The notes under the pieces: generated by a model
What the model was told of the DNA's origin: nothing
Databases searched by the model: none
Seen by the model: the letters and a program-made list of their open reading frames with translations, nothing else
Part shown: piece by piece, positions 8,727 through 16,706 of the stretch
Layout: every line of letters begins with the position of its first letter
Position numbering within the stretch: position 1 is the first letter of the stretch
Made by a program: the position numbers and the translations under genes
Origin: Psychrobacillus sp042885655
Lineage (GTDB): Bacteria; Bacillota; Bacilli; Bacillales_A; Planococcaceae
Reading direction: 5' to 3'
Length of the DNA stretch: 64,000 nucleotides
Assembly: GCF_042885655.1 (NCBI RefSeq)
Contig: NZ_JBHVRO010000004.1
Location: 124,001 to 188,000, forward strand

Positions 8727-9587
8727 TTAGTTATATACAACTTGAGGTACTTTACGAATTTTTACTTCCCAGTTCATACCAGTGCCAATACCATAAGTTT
8801 CTGCAAAGGACCGCTGGTTAATGGCGATGGCAATATTGTCTAGAGAATTTACATATAAAAGAGGCTCTCCGATATCGGTAGCTGCGAACGAGCGTCCGAA
8901 TGTCAATATGTTTTCATAAACCGTACTACCATTTGTGGATATAGAGACTTGGAATGACTCACCGTAATCCGCATCCAATTGTTTAAATTGCACTCGGCTA
9001 ATATTTGTCCATAAATTTCCAAACGGACGATCGATAATATCGACAATACCAGTAAATCCTTCATTTTCAAATTTCGAATCCTTTAACGGAAATTCGATAA
9101 TGGATGACAAAGGTAGTGATGGCCCAACTTCCTCGAACTGAATAGAACCCGAAGCAAGGCGGGCACCAGTATAAGCATAAATATCACGACCATGGAAAGT
9201 ATGTGATTCACCAGAGTTTGGAAGTCTATTTATTGCCTCATCAATCTCGCGAATTTCCTTAATGCCGATGAATTTATTCACATGAGTTAATGTTCCATTG
9301 TCTGGTGTTACGATATATTGGTTCTTCACTGTCTTAACTACAACACTTTTCCGGTCGGAACCAACACCTGGATCTACAATTGATACAAACACTGTTTGCT
9401 CTGGCCAGTAATTAATCGTTTGTAATAATCGATAAGAAGCCTCCCAAATATTATATTGTGGAATTTGGTGTGTTAAATCGAAAATTGGCAAGCCGCGTTG
9501 AACGGAATTTGCAACCCCATGCATAGCACTCACTGCTCCGTCGCTAATACCAAAATCTGATTGTAAAACTAATAAACCTTCTGTCAT
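8727..9587 (-). CDS. SAM hydrolase (SAM hydroxide adenosyltransferase, DUF62)
   Basis: A 286-residue member of the DUF62 / SAM-dependent halogenase fold family. Known members without the halide site cleave S-adenosylmethionine to adenosine and methionine. Typical parts are LQSDFGISDGAVSAMHGV near the start, SIVDPGVGSDRKSVVV, VTPDNGTLTHV and TFHGRDIYAYTGARLASG. I start it at ATG 9587, behind AGGAGAG; the open frame runs 26 codons further, but those codons lie in the leader. It is the first gene after the Met T-box and is followed by the ECF genes. A sensible role is to release methionine from imported SAM when charged tRNA-Met runs low. Confidence 0.9.
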   Translation of the reverse strand: MTEGLLVLQSDFGISDGAVSAMHGVANSVQRGLPIFDLTHQIPQYNIWEASYRLLQTINYWPEQTVFVSIVDPGVGSDRKSVVVKTVKNQYIVTPDNGTLTHVNKFIGIKEIREIDEAINRLPNSGESHTFHGRDIYAYTGARLASGSIQFEEVGPSLPLSSIIEFPLKDSKFENEGFTGIVDIIDRPFGNLWTNISRVQFKQLDADYGESFQVSISTNGSTVYENILTFGRSFAATDIGEPLLYVNSLDNIAIAINQRSFAETYGIGTGMNWEVKIRKVPQVVYN

Positions 9588-9642
9588 GTAAAACACTCTC
9601 CTACTAAAATTATTTTTTGGTTCAATTAGAGGAGAGCAGGTA

Positions 9643-9948
9643 CAAAAAAATCCCGCCCTCCTCAATCGTTAGATTGAAAAGGACGAGATATACTCTCGTG
9701 TTACCACCTTTATTCGCTACTTACTCACATAAGCAACCTCAGCAAGTACAGAATTCTATACAAATGAATTCTAAACTGTGGTATTGATAACGGGTACCAA
9801 ATCCCGCTTACATCTCAGGTGCAGAATTTCTGCGCGTTCAATGTAGAGCTCAGAGGCCATTGTTCAAACGGAGATTTTTCTGCTTCTTTCCAGCTACCGA
9901 AGCTCTCTTTTAAGAAATTCTACCATTTTACTTTTTCTCTTCATCGCT
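9643..9948 (-). promoter_or_regulatory. T-box leader, methionine-specific
   Basis: Read on the minus strand, it has the stem I start GCGATGAAGAG (9947-9937), an AGTA internal-loop motif, AGAGAGCT with GGTAGCTGGAAAG, the T-box core AAAGGTGGTAACACG (about 9712-9698), and a terminator hairpin ending in a T run at 9643-9690. Aligning the segment AATGGCCTCTGAGCT with the identical one in the MetRS leader at 52031-52045 makes ATG (9860-9858) the specifier codon. Uncharged tRNA-Met should allow read-through into the SAM hydrolase and ECF genes. Confidence 0.92.
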
Positions 9949-9964
9949 TTTATTTATAATAGTG

Positions 9965-9993
9965 AATTTACACTCAATTCTAAAAATAGTCAA
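9965..9993 (-). promoter_or_regulatory. Promoter of the Met T-box operon
   Basis: On the minus strand, TTGACT (9993-9988) and TAAATT (9970-9965) are 17 bp apart, ending about 15 bp before the first conserved base of stem I. Confidence 0.65.
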
Positions 9994-10048
9994 GCGTTTT
10001 TTGAATTAATAAAAAACACCACAGTAGAAAAGTGAAAAAACTGCTTAG

Positions 10049-10597
10049 TTAAAGTATGTTTTTATTATATTCCCATTCCTCGCGTAAAATACCCATTCGA
10101 ATAGAATCATAATATTGACCATCATAAAAACGAACTTTTCGAATGCGAGCTTCCATCTTCATCCCTAGCTTTTCACCAACTCGAATCATTCGTTTATTAC
10201 CTGACCATGTTGTATAGCCAACGCGAACGAGCGGAAGTGTAGTAAATAAATGTTCCATCCATAGTTTTAATGTACGTGTTCCTAAACCCTTGCCCCAGCT
10301 TGGAGCTTCGTGAAAAACAATACCCATTTCAAGCCATTTGGAAGGTTCGTGTTCCCAATAATACGAAACAATTCCGCAAACTACACCAGCAACCTCAATT
10401 GCCCAAAAGTTATCTCGTGCAACGTATGAATCCGCATTTTTCATAAATGTTTCATACGAAATTGCTTTATGTTCATAGTAAGGTGCATCCCATTTTTTCC
10501 ATTCAGGGGCGTCATCCTTAAAAGCTAATTCCCATAGTCTAGGCAAATCCTCGTTTTGAATTGGTCGAATTATTAACTCTTGATCCTGATAAAACAT
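10049..10597 (-). CDS. GNAT acetyltransferase, RimJ/RimL-like
   Basis: A 182-residue GNAT-fold protein. ELIIRPIQNEDLPRLWELAF opens the fold, and the acetyl-CoA loop is seen in SWGKGLGTRTLKLWMEHLF, a variant of the Q/R-x-x-G-x-G/A motif. VGYTTWSGNKRMIRVGEKLG matches the RimJ/RimL strand in which neighbouring residues bind the acceptor. The ATG at 10597 follows AGAGGA; a TTG one codon earlier is too close to that site. It stands alone, facing away from the next acetyltransferase gene. The acceptor could be a small amine or a protein N-terminus and cannot be told from sequence. Confidence 0.85.
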   Translation of the reverse strand: MFYQDQELIIRPIQNEDLPRLWELAFKDDAPEWKKWDAPYYEHKAISYETFMKNADSYVARDNFWAIEVAGVVCGIVSYYWEHEPSKWLEMGIVFHEAPSWGKGLGTRTLKLWMEHLFTTLPLVRVGYTTWSGNKRMIRVGEKLGMKMEARIRKVRFYDGQYYDSIRMGILREEWEYNKNIL

Positions 10598-10825
10598 CAA
10601 ATTCCTCTTTTCATCCTATAGTATAAAAAAGTTTGCATATTGGACTGAAAAGAGACAGCGTTTGCCTTTTACTTTTCAATCACCATTAATACGTTTTTCA
10701 TTTATAACACTCCTCTCAAGTAAGATTAATTTAATTATAATGCAATATACAAAAAAGGAAATAATCAACAATGGTCGAATTAATAAAAGATGGAGCTAAT
10801 ATACGAAAAATAGGGGTTAGAAAAT

Positions 10826-11416
10826 ATGATGATTAGACCTTATTGCAGCACAGACGAGGTAGGATGGGTACGTTGCAGAACCTTAGCATTTTTAGACACT
10901 GCATATTACGAAAATGTTTTAAATAAAAAAGAGAAGTATGAAAATCCAGCAATAGAATTGGTAGCTGAATTAGGTGGTTTGATTGTTGGATTAATTGACG
11001 TGGAATATGAAGTAACGGAGAGAACGGTTTGCTCAAGAGGGACTGGACTAGGTGGTATGATATGGCATATCGCTGTACATCCAGACTATCGGCGCCAAGG
11101 GATTGGCGAAGCATTATTGAAAGAAGCTGAAAAACTAGCGATTCTATTAGGACTAAACCGTTTAGAAGCATGGACAAGGGATGATGAGTGGGTTAATAAT
11201 TGGTACGAGAAAAATCAGTTTTTAAAAGTCGATTCTTATTACCATGTATTTATGGAAGGTTCTGAATTAAATGGTGTCATAGAGGCCAATATATCCAAAA
11301 TGTATCCAGCTACTGTTTTTGCTCATTATATAGGACAAGAGATAGATATGTTGAAGACAAAGTTTAAACGAATTCATGAATGTGTTTGCTATGAAAAACA
11401 CTTTTATGGAGTCTAA
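10826..11416 (+). CDS. GNAT acetyltransferase
   Basis: A 196-residue protein. The GNAT core covers residues 1-135, with IWHIAVHPDYRRQGIGEALL (strand 4 and the acetyl-CoA loop R-R-Q-G-I-G) and a following helix, then NNWYEKNQFLKVDSYYHVFM. About 60 residues past the core have no motif I recognise. Two adjacent ATGs follow TAGGGGTT at about 9 bases. Its stop overlaps the region where the next acetyltransferase gene starts, so the two are probably co-transcribed. The acceptor is unknown. Confidence 0.85.
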   Translation: MMIRPYCSTDEVGWVRCRTLAFLDTAYYENVLNKKEKYENPAIELVAELGGLIVGLIDVEYEVTERTVCSRGTGLGGMIWHIAVHPDYRRQGIGEALLKEAEKLAILLGLNRLEAWTRDDEWVNNWYEKNQFLKVDSYYHVFMEGSELNGVIEANISKMYPATVFAHYIGQEIDMLKTKFKRIHECVCYEKHFYGV

Positions 11417-11417
11417 T

Positions 11418-11960
11418 ATGCTAAATAAAAATGAGTTCTTAATTAGACCGATGAATGAAAGCGATTATGTATTAATAGCGAAATGGTTGAGTGATGAAAA
11501 GGTATTAGAATATTACGGTCCGAGGCTTACTTTGGAACAAGTAATTACAAAATATGGTCCCAGAATTGAAGGCAATCATTCAGTTAAACCTTACATAGTT
11601 GAATATAAAAATACGCCAATAGGTTATATGCAGTATTACCCAATATTAGACACCCAATTAAGGGCATATGGTTATTTAGAGCAACAGCATATATTTGGAA
11701 TCGACCAGTTTATCGGAGAAATAAATTTATGGGGAAAGGGCATTGGGTCAACAATGATTTCGATGCTCTTAGAATATATTAGCTTAAAGGAAAGCGTTCA
11801 ATTAGTGATATTAGACGTTAAAAATACAAATGTAAGAGCGATAAAATGCTATGAAAAATGTGGGTTTCGAACAGTGGGGAGTCTAGAAAATAATTACTCG
11901 TTAATGGAATGGACGCCTAGCTTATTTTGTGACCTTATAGAAAAAAATGTGACCGTATAG
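11418..11960 (+). CDS. GNAT acetyltransferase, AAC(6')-like
   Basis: About 180 residues. FLIRPMNESDYVLIAKWLSD, YGPRLTLEQVITKYGPRI, PIGYMQYYPI and GIDQFIGEINLWGKGIGSTM follow the pattern of bacterial 6'-N-acetyltransferases that act on aminoglycosides, and the closing VILDVKNTNVRAIKCYEKCG is typical. I place the start at ATG 11418, because GGAG lies 6 bases before it; the open frame upstream overlaps the previous gene. The last 11 residues come from a 20-bp tandem repeat that begins inside the gene, so the C-terminus was probably altered by repeat growth. Resistance activity is possible, not shown. Confidence 0.8.
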   Translation: MLNKNEFLIRPMNESDYVLIAKWLSDEKVLEYYGPRLTLEQVITKYGPRIEGNHSVKPYIVEYKNTPIGYMQYYPILDTQLRAYGYLEQQHIFGIDQFIGEINLWGKGIGSTMISMLLEYISLKESVQLVILDVKNTNVRAIKCYEKCGFRTVGSLENNYSLMEWTPSLFCDLIEKNVTV

Positions 11961-12030
11961 ATTATTTTCTGACCGTATAGAAAAAATTCAGACCGTATAA
12001 ACATTTTTCTGACCGTAGAAGCTTTCTGAT
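11930..12030. repeat. 20-bp tandem repeat overlapping a gene end
   Basis: Four 20-bp units start at 11930, 11950, 11970 and 11990, followed by a 17-bp unit at 12010 and a stub. The common core is TGACCGTATAGA followed by an A/T-rich stretch ending in TC. The stop codon of the preceding acetyltransferase gene (TAG, 11958-11960) lies inside the second unit. Confidence 0.85.
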
Positions 12031-12053
12031 CCCAAAATGAAGGGCGAAAATAG

Positions 12054-12623
12054 ATGAATAAAGAAGAATTAAAATTCAATTTGATGAAACTGAACGAATT
12101 CATTTACATTGATGATAATAACTACCTACGTGAGAAATGTTCAGATGAGAGCTTGTTAAAAAATGTAATTAAAAATTTTGAAGCAAAGATTGATTCACAA
12201 ACAAATGATCATTTCGACGATATGATTTTTCTATATGGGAACATAGGTAACTTATATAGAATACGAGGGGATACAAATCTAGCGATCAAGAGTCTAAAAA
12301 TAGCACTCGAATTAAGTGATGGAAATAAACAAATTAGTAACTTAATTCGTCTAGGAGAGGCATTGAGGTACGATGGCCAACATGAACAAGCTCTAAACAA
12401 ATTTGATGAAGCAATTGAACTATGTACTCCAAGTAATGGTTCTAACCTATTAGATTTTGCGTATCAACATAAAGGGAAGTGCCTTTTAGAATTAGGTCAG
12501 ATTAGTTTAGCATTAGTTTACTTTCAAGCAGCGATGAAAATAAGGTTAGTAAAAGGTGATCAATCATTGATTGATTCTACTCAAAAAGCAATTAATTATG
12601 TAGTGCATGCACTTGGACAGTAA
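12054..12623 (+). CDS. TPR-repeat protein
   Basis: A 189-residue soluble, all-helical protein with three to four tetratricopeptide repeats in residues 60-175: the segments beginning FLYGNIGNLYRIRGDTNLAI, LIRLGEALRYDGQHEQALNK and YQHKGKCLLELGQISLALVY each show the G/A-x-x-x-x-x-x-G-x-x-x-x-A spacing. TPRs bind other proteins; no catalytic domain is attached. The start follows GGGCGAAAATAG, a weak site. The gene lies between the 20-bp repeat and an alpha/beta hydrolase gene on the same strand. The partner is unknown. Confidence 0.75.
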   Translation: MNKEELKFNLMKLNEFIYIDDNNYLREKCSDESLLKNVIKNFEAKIDSQTNDHFDDMIFLYGNIGNLYRIRGDTNLAIKSLKIALELSDGNKQISNLIRLGEALRYDGQHEQALNKFDEAIELCTPSNGSNLLDFAYQHKGKCLLELGQISLALVYFQAAMKIRLVKGDQSLIDSTQKAINYVVHALGQ

Positions 12624-12734
12624 ATCGAGTTTTAGGCTGGTACAATCATCATGATGGAAAAGATACATTCTTTGTCTAAAACGAGGCAATAACATCTAGA
12701 ATGAATCGTATTAATTAAACCAAGGGAGAAATAA

Positions 12735-13643
12735 ATGAAAGCGACGATTACAAGAAATATATTAGGGGTTATTGCATTTCCATTAACTGCTTGGAATTTA
12801 ATTATGAGTCAGCTAAACAAAGTTGCCCCATCAGGTCAAATAATACAAACAAAGCATTCAGAAGTGCACGCTATTGTAACAGGTAAGGGGGAAGTTACAG
12901 TTATTCTAGAAGCTGGATTAGGTTCTATTTCTCTTGATTGGTGTTATGTACAGCCGGAGATTTCAAAAATCGCAAAAGTGCTTTCATATGACAGAGGGAA
13001 CTATGGGTGGAGTCGAACAAAAAGGAGGACGCTTACTTCACTTGATAGTGTGGAAGAATTAAAAGAAGTATTAGAGAAGTTAAATATTAAACCTCCCTAT
13101 ATATTAGTAGGTCATTCATTTGGAGGGCTTTCTATGAGGTTGTTTGCAAGTATGTACCCTGACGATGTTGCGGGTTTAGTACTAGAGGACGCAGTTCATG
13201 AAAACCAATATCTTTCAAACAATGAAAATAAAAAATTTAAATCACTTGTCACATTTGGCTATGTAACATCATTAATGGGGCTACCAAGAATATTAAAACA
13301 AAGAATTGGTAGAAAGTTTTTAATAAAAGATTATAATAGACATCTTAAGTATGTTGGCTACACATTAGGAGCATTTAAGACAATTTACAGAGAATATATA
13401 GATAGCTCTAAATCCGCAAAACAATTACTTAAATCAGAACCGCTACCTAATGACTTATCTGTTATTGTGATAAGTGCAGAAAATCCTTCGGAACAATGGA
13501 AACAACAACAGTCTCTTTTATCAAAACTAACTACCAAAACCGTACATATTCAAACTAATTCGGGGCATTCAATACATCTAGAAGACCCGAAAATAGTAAA
13601 TGATTGTATTACTAGATTGATAATAGAAAGTAGTGGAATTTAG
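12735..13643 (+). CDS. Alpha/beta hydrolase
   Basis: A 302-residue protein with an N-terminal hydrophobic segment (about residues 8-25) that may anchor it in the membrane. The fold signs are VILEAGLGSISLDW (oxyanion strand), LSYDRGNYGWS, and the nucleophile elbow ILVGHSFGGLSM with Ser128. A likely catalytic His is in TNSGHSIHLEDP, and the acid is probably around ISAENPSEQW. It resembles small-molecule esterases and lipases of the general hydrolase class. AAGGGAG precedes the ATG. A small kinase gene begins three bases after its stop, so the two are likely cotranscribed. The substrate is unknown. Confidence 0.85.
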   Translation: MKATITRNILGVIAFPLTAWNLIMSQLNKVAPSGQIIQTKHSEVHAIVTGKGEVTVILEAGLGSISLDWCYVQPEISKIAKVLSYDRGNYGWSRTKRRTLTSLDSVEELKEVLEKLNIKPPYILVGHSFGGLSMRLFASMYPDDVAGLVLEDAVHENQYLSNNENKKFKSLVTFGYVTSLMGLPRILKQRIGRKFLIKDYNRHLKYVGYTLGAFKTIYREYIDSSKSAKQLLKSEPLPNDLSVIVISAENPSEQWKQQQSLLSKLTTKTVHIQTNSGHSIHLEDPKIVNDCITRLIIESSGI

Positions 13644-13646
13644 CTT

Positions 13647-14267
13647 ATGAAATTTCTCCCAAATATTATAAAAGGAATCAAACAATTAGAGAAGGTTGAT
13701 CGACCATATATAGTTGGAATAGATGGGTTAAGTGGTGCTGGTAAAACGACAATCACTGAAGATATAAAAAATAAGTTACAAACGGAAGGGTATAAAATAA
13801 TAGTAATCCATATAGATGATTTACTTGAAGAAAGATCGAAAAGATATAACACAGGACATCCAGAGTGGTTTGAATATTACATGTTGCAATGGGATGTGCA
13901 ATATATAAAAGAAAGTCTTTTTGAAGCGGTTCACCAAAAGGGAAATCATATTAATTTAAAGTTTTATGATACGGTACAGGATCGGTGCTATTCAAAAAGG
14001 ATTGATTTAGAACAAATCACCTTAATATTCATTGAAGGAATATTTCTGCAAAGAAATGAGTGGCGAGCTTATTTTGATTATATGATTTACTTAGATTGCC
14101 CTCGAGAGGCACGTTATCAAAGGGTTTTACAAAGAGATACTTACATAGGAGATATGAAAGAAAGATTGAATAAATATGAGCGAAGATACTGGCTAGCAGA
14201 GGATTATTATATTAAAGAAGAAAATCCTCTAGAAAACTCGGATATTGTAATAGAGAGCTCATTGTAA
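13647..14267 (+). CDS. Uridine-kinase-like P-loop kinase
   Basis: A 206-residue P-loop protein. GIDGLSGAGKTTI (about residues 24-36) is the Walker A of nucleoside-kinase-like enzymes, IVIHIDDLL holds the catalytic Asp, IFIEGIFLQR is a Walker-B-like strand, and YLDCPREARYQRVLQRD carries the lid arginines. This layout is that of uridine kinase and phosphoribulokinase relatives, of which many soluble members have unknown substrates. The start lies three bases after the hydrolase stop with only a weak ribosome site, consistent with translational coupling. It might phosphorylate a nucleoside, a sugar or an antibiotic; I cannot choose. Confidence 0.8.
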   Translation: MKFLPNIIKGIKQLEKVDRPYIVGIDGLSGAGKTTITEDIKNKLQTEGYKIIVIHIDDLLEERSKRYNTGHPEWFEYYMLQWDVQYIKESLFEAVHQKGNHINLKFYDTVQDRCYSKRIDLEQITLIFIEGIFLQRNEWRAYFDYMIYLDCPREARYQRVLQRDTYIGDMKERLNKYERRYWLAEDYYIKEENPLENSDIVIESSL

Positions 14268-14428
14268 AAAGCCATTGAACCCTAAAATATTTTACATTAA
14301 TGAAAAAAATAAATAATCCAAACTAGACGATCGGAAATATATTAAATATAAGAGCATCTTTACCCGTACCTTTTCAGCCCTTTTTTTCGTTTATATAGAT
14401 GAAAGACTAATTTGGAGGAGGGAAAAAC

Positions 14429-15250
14429 ATGCGGCCGCTTGTTGAAAAAACTCCCATTGAAATGAATGAAGAATTTGAGATGGCTATTAAGCCTTTTATG
14501 CATGATTTAAGAAAGTATTGTCTATCCCTAACGAATACTAGTTGGGACGGAGAAGATTTAATGCAGGATACGTTAATAAAAGCGTATGAAAGCTGGATGA
14601 AAATGCCGAAGCAGATAGCAAAGGCTTTTTTATATCGGATTGCTTCGAATACCTGGATAGATAAACATCGTAAACGAAAAATAGAGGAAGATATGAATCA
14701 AGATTTAACAAATTATAAACAAGTGGAAGCAACTATGACGGAGGCAGCTTTTCAGACAATTAGTGTTGTGCTGAATGAGTTGTCCTGCAAACAACGAGCA
14801 GTAGTATTGTTTATGTGGGGATTTGGCTACACAGCAAAGGAGACGGCCGGTTTACTTTCTGTTAGCGAAGGATCTGTCAAAGCAGCACTTAATAGAGCAC
14901 GAAAAAATATTAAGCGAATAAATTTTGCTAATGACTTTTTCGAACAGGATGAGGATAAATCCATTCCGTTTATAGATGCTTTAAGGAATGAAAATCCAGA
15001 AGCTATTTTACGACTTTATCAAAAAGAAATAAGAGAGCCATTCATGCAGTTTAGTAATCGTAATTATCCTATTTCTTCTTCAATCCTAACGGTTCAGTCT
15101 ATTGGGGCTGGTAGTACTCCTTATATGCTTATCTCAATTCCGAAAAAAAATGGTGGAGTCCTTTTTGTTCCATTTTATCAATTAGAGTTATCTGCATTAT
15201 TGTCACAGATAGCATGGCTGGAGCAAAAGGAATTTTTAGCTGTAGCATAG
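14429..15250 (+). CDS. ECF-type RNA polymerase sigma factor with C-terminal extension
   Basis: A 273-residue sigma-70 family factor. Region 2 (about residues 25-90) includes DLMQDTLIKAYESW and FLYRIASNTWIDKHRK; region 4 (about 115-165) includes LSCKQRAVVLFMWGFGYTAKE and GSVKAALNRARKN. About 100 more residues (175-273) follow, unlike minimal ECF factors, and could serve as a built-in sensor or anti-sigma-like part. No separate anti-sigma gene follows. Instead a ClpP paralogue starts 14 bases after the stop, so sigma and protease subunit share a transcript. GGAGGAGGG precedes the ATG. Confidence 0.88.
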   Translation: MRPLVEKTPIEMNEEFEMAIKPFMHDLRKYCLSLTNTSWDGEDLMQDTLIKAYESWMKMPKQIAKAFLYRIASNTWIDKHRKRKIEEDMNQDLTNYKQVEATMTEAAFQTISVVLNELSCKQRAVVLFMWGFGYTAKETAGLLSVSEGSVKAALNRARKNIKRINFANDFFEQDEDKSIPFIDALRNENPEAILRLYQKEIREPFMQFSNRNYPISSSILTVQSIGAGSTPYMLISIPKKNGGVLFVPFYQLELSALLSQIAWLEQKEFLAVA

Positions 15251-15264
15251 AAAGGGGATAAGAA

Positions 15265-15840
15265 ATGTCTAGTCTAATTCCGTATGTAGTGGAGCAAACA
15301 AGTCATGGAGAACGTTCTTATGATATTTATTCGAGGTTATTAAAGGATCGGATTATTTTCCTTGGTTCTGAAATCAATGATGTTGTTGCGAATAATATTG
15401 TTGCACAGCTGTTATTTTTAGAGGCAGATGATCCAGAAAAGGATATATCTTTATACATTAATAGTCCTGGTGGATCGGTAAGTGCGGGATTTGCAATATA
15501 TGACACAATGCAAATTATTAAGCCTGATGTACGTACAATCTGCACAGGCTTAGCTGCATCGTTTGGTGCAACAGTATTAGTTGCCGGAACGAAGGGTAAA
15601 CGATTTGCCTTGCGAAATAGTGAAGTTATGATTCATCAGCCTCTTGGAGGGGTGCAAGGGCAAGCGAGTGATATCGAAATAAGCGCTAAAAGGATTCTTT
15701 TGATGAAAGAAAGGATTAATCGAATCTTTTCAGAACGTACTGGACAGTCACTCGATAAAATTGAAAAAGACTCAGATCGTGATTATTTCATGACAGCAGA
15801 AGAAGCAATGAATTATGGTATAATCGATCAAATTATTTAA
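15265..15840 (+). CDS. clpP: ClpP-family ATP-dependent protease proteolytic subunit (paralogue)
   Basis: A 191-residue ClpP serine protease subunit. The catalytic triad is present: Ser in GLAASFGATVLVAG, His in VMIHQPLGGVQGQ and Asp in DSDRDYFMTAEEA. ClpP forms a double heptameric barrel that works with ClpX or ClpC. Two changes from housekeeping ClpP stand out: FGATVL where most have MGAFLL, and the N-terminal SSLIPYVVEQTSHGERSYDI, which is standard. AAAGGGGA precedes the ATG. The coupling to an ECF sigma gene suggests a second, conditional ClpP; the housekeeping gene is presumably elsewhere on the chromosome. Confidence 0.9.
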   Translation: MSSLIPYVVEQTSHGERSYDIYSRLLKDRIIFLGSEINDVVANNIVAQLLFLEADDPEKDISLYINSPGGSVSAGFAIYDTMQIIKPDVRTICTGLAASFGATVLVAGTKGKRFALRNSEVMIHQPLGGVQGQASDIEISAKRILLMKERINRIFSERTGQSLDKIEKDSDRDYFMTAEEAMNYGIIDQII

Positions 15841-15847
15841 ACAATTG

Positions 15848-15878
15848 CTCCTCATCTAACTTTGGTGAGGAGTTTTTT
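15848..15878 (+). terminator. Terminator after the clpP paralogue
   Basis: CTCCTCA pairs with TGAGGAG and is followed by TTTTTT, 8 bases after the stop. Confidence 0.85.
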
Positions 15879-15952
15879 CATGAAAAATAGAGGATTTTAT
15901 TCAAATAAAACAGAAGAAACATTAAAACATAGAAGAAAGTGATGAGATTACA

Positions 15953-16630
15953 TTGAAAGCAAAACAAGATTTAGCAGTGAAGAATAATGTGACGTGGTGT
16001 GAAATAATAAGTAGACTACATGGTTGTGAAAGTCGAGTGGAAAATAATCTTTGGGGTTTAAATAAAAAGGCTCCAATATATTATCCTGATGTTATTACAT
16101 TAAGTACTGAAGTTCATACAAACGAACTTTTGAATTTTATCGGAGACACACAAGTAGAATATATTAAAGATAGCTATGCATCCCTCCAATTAGAGGATTT
16201 CGAAGTTCTATTTGAAGCTAATTGGATCTATCATGAATTGGATGGAAAATTAAGTTCAGGTAATGGTTCCTATAAAAAGATATGTTCCGATGAGGAACTT
16301 TTGAGATGGAATATAGCTTCTGGTCTAGAAGGAGTTTTGCTTCCAGACATTCTATCTCATCCGGATGTCTCCATATATGCAAATGTAGGAGAAGTAGTAA
16401 CTAATGGTTTTATAGTAAATTGCAGTGGTGATACGATTGGTGTTTCCAATGTGTTTTCTACAGAACATAATAGTGATTTCATTTGGACAGATATTATTGA
16501 AGTAATTAACCAAAACCACAATGGCAAGCATATAGTTGGCTATGAGTCGGATGAAACATATATAGAAGCGGTAGAGGCAGGCTGGCAAAGTATTGGTAGC
16601 TTGAAGGTTTGGAAACTAAAAGGGATTTAG
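15953..16630 (+). CDS. Uncharacterised protein, possibly GNAT-like
   Basis: A 225-residue soluble protein starting with TTG 15953; the ribosome site is poor, so the start is uncertain. I recognise no catalytic motif. The C-terminal 100 residues (VGEVVTNGFIVNCSGDTIGV, then HIVGYESDETYIEAVEAGW and SIGSLKVWKL) resemble the last part of some GNAT acetyltransferases, where a strand is followed by E-x-G-F/W-x-x-x-G-x-L-x-V-W. The usual acetyl-CoA loop is not evident. The N-terminal part has a Trp-rich helix. It lies alone between the clpP terminator and a terminator shared with a chemoreceptor gene. Confidence 0.6.
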   Translation: MKAKQDLAVKNNVTWCEIISRLHGCESRVENNLWGLNKKAPIYYPDVITLSTEVHTNELLNFIGDTQVEYIKDSYASLQLEDFEVLFEANWIYHELDGKLSSGNGSYKKICSDEELLRWNIASGLEGVLLPDILSHPDVSIYANVGEVVTNGFIVNCSGDTIGVSNVFSTEHNSDFIWTDIIEVINQNHNGKHIVGYESDETYIEAVEAGWQSIGSLKVWKLKGI

Positions 16631-16666
16631 AAAATAATTGAGGTTAACTTTAGAGCAGCACTACGA

Positions 16667-16698
16667 AAAAACGCAGCGTGATTTATACGCTGCGTTTT
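16667..16698. terminator. Bidirectional terminator
   Basis: AAAACGCAGCGT pairs perfectly with ACGCTGCGTTTT around 8 bases, between convergent genes. Confidence 0.9.
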
Positions 16699-16706
16699 CA
16701 ACACTA

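Noticed and set aside
9588..9665. N-terminal extension of the SAM hydrolase (26 codons)
   Set aside because: It lies in the T-box leader and terminator; the AGGAGAG site points to ATG 9587.
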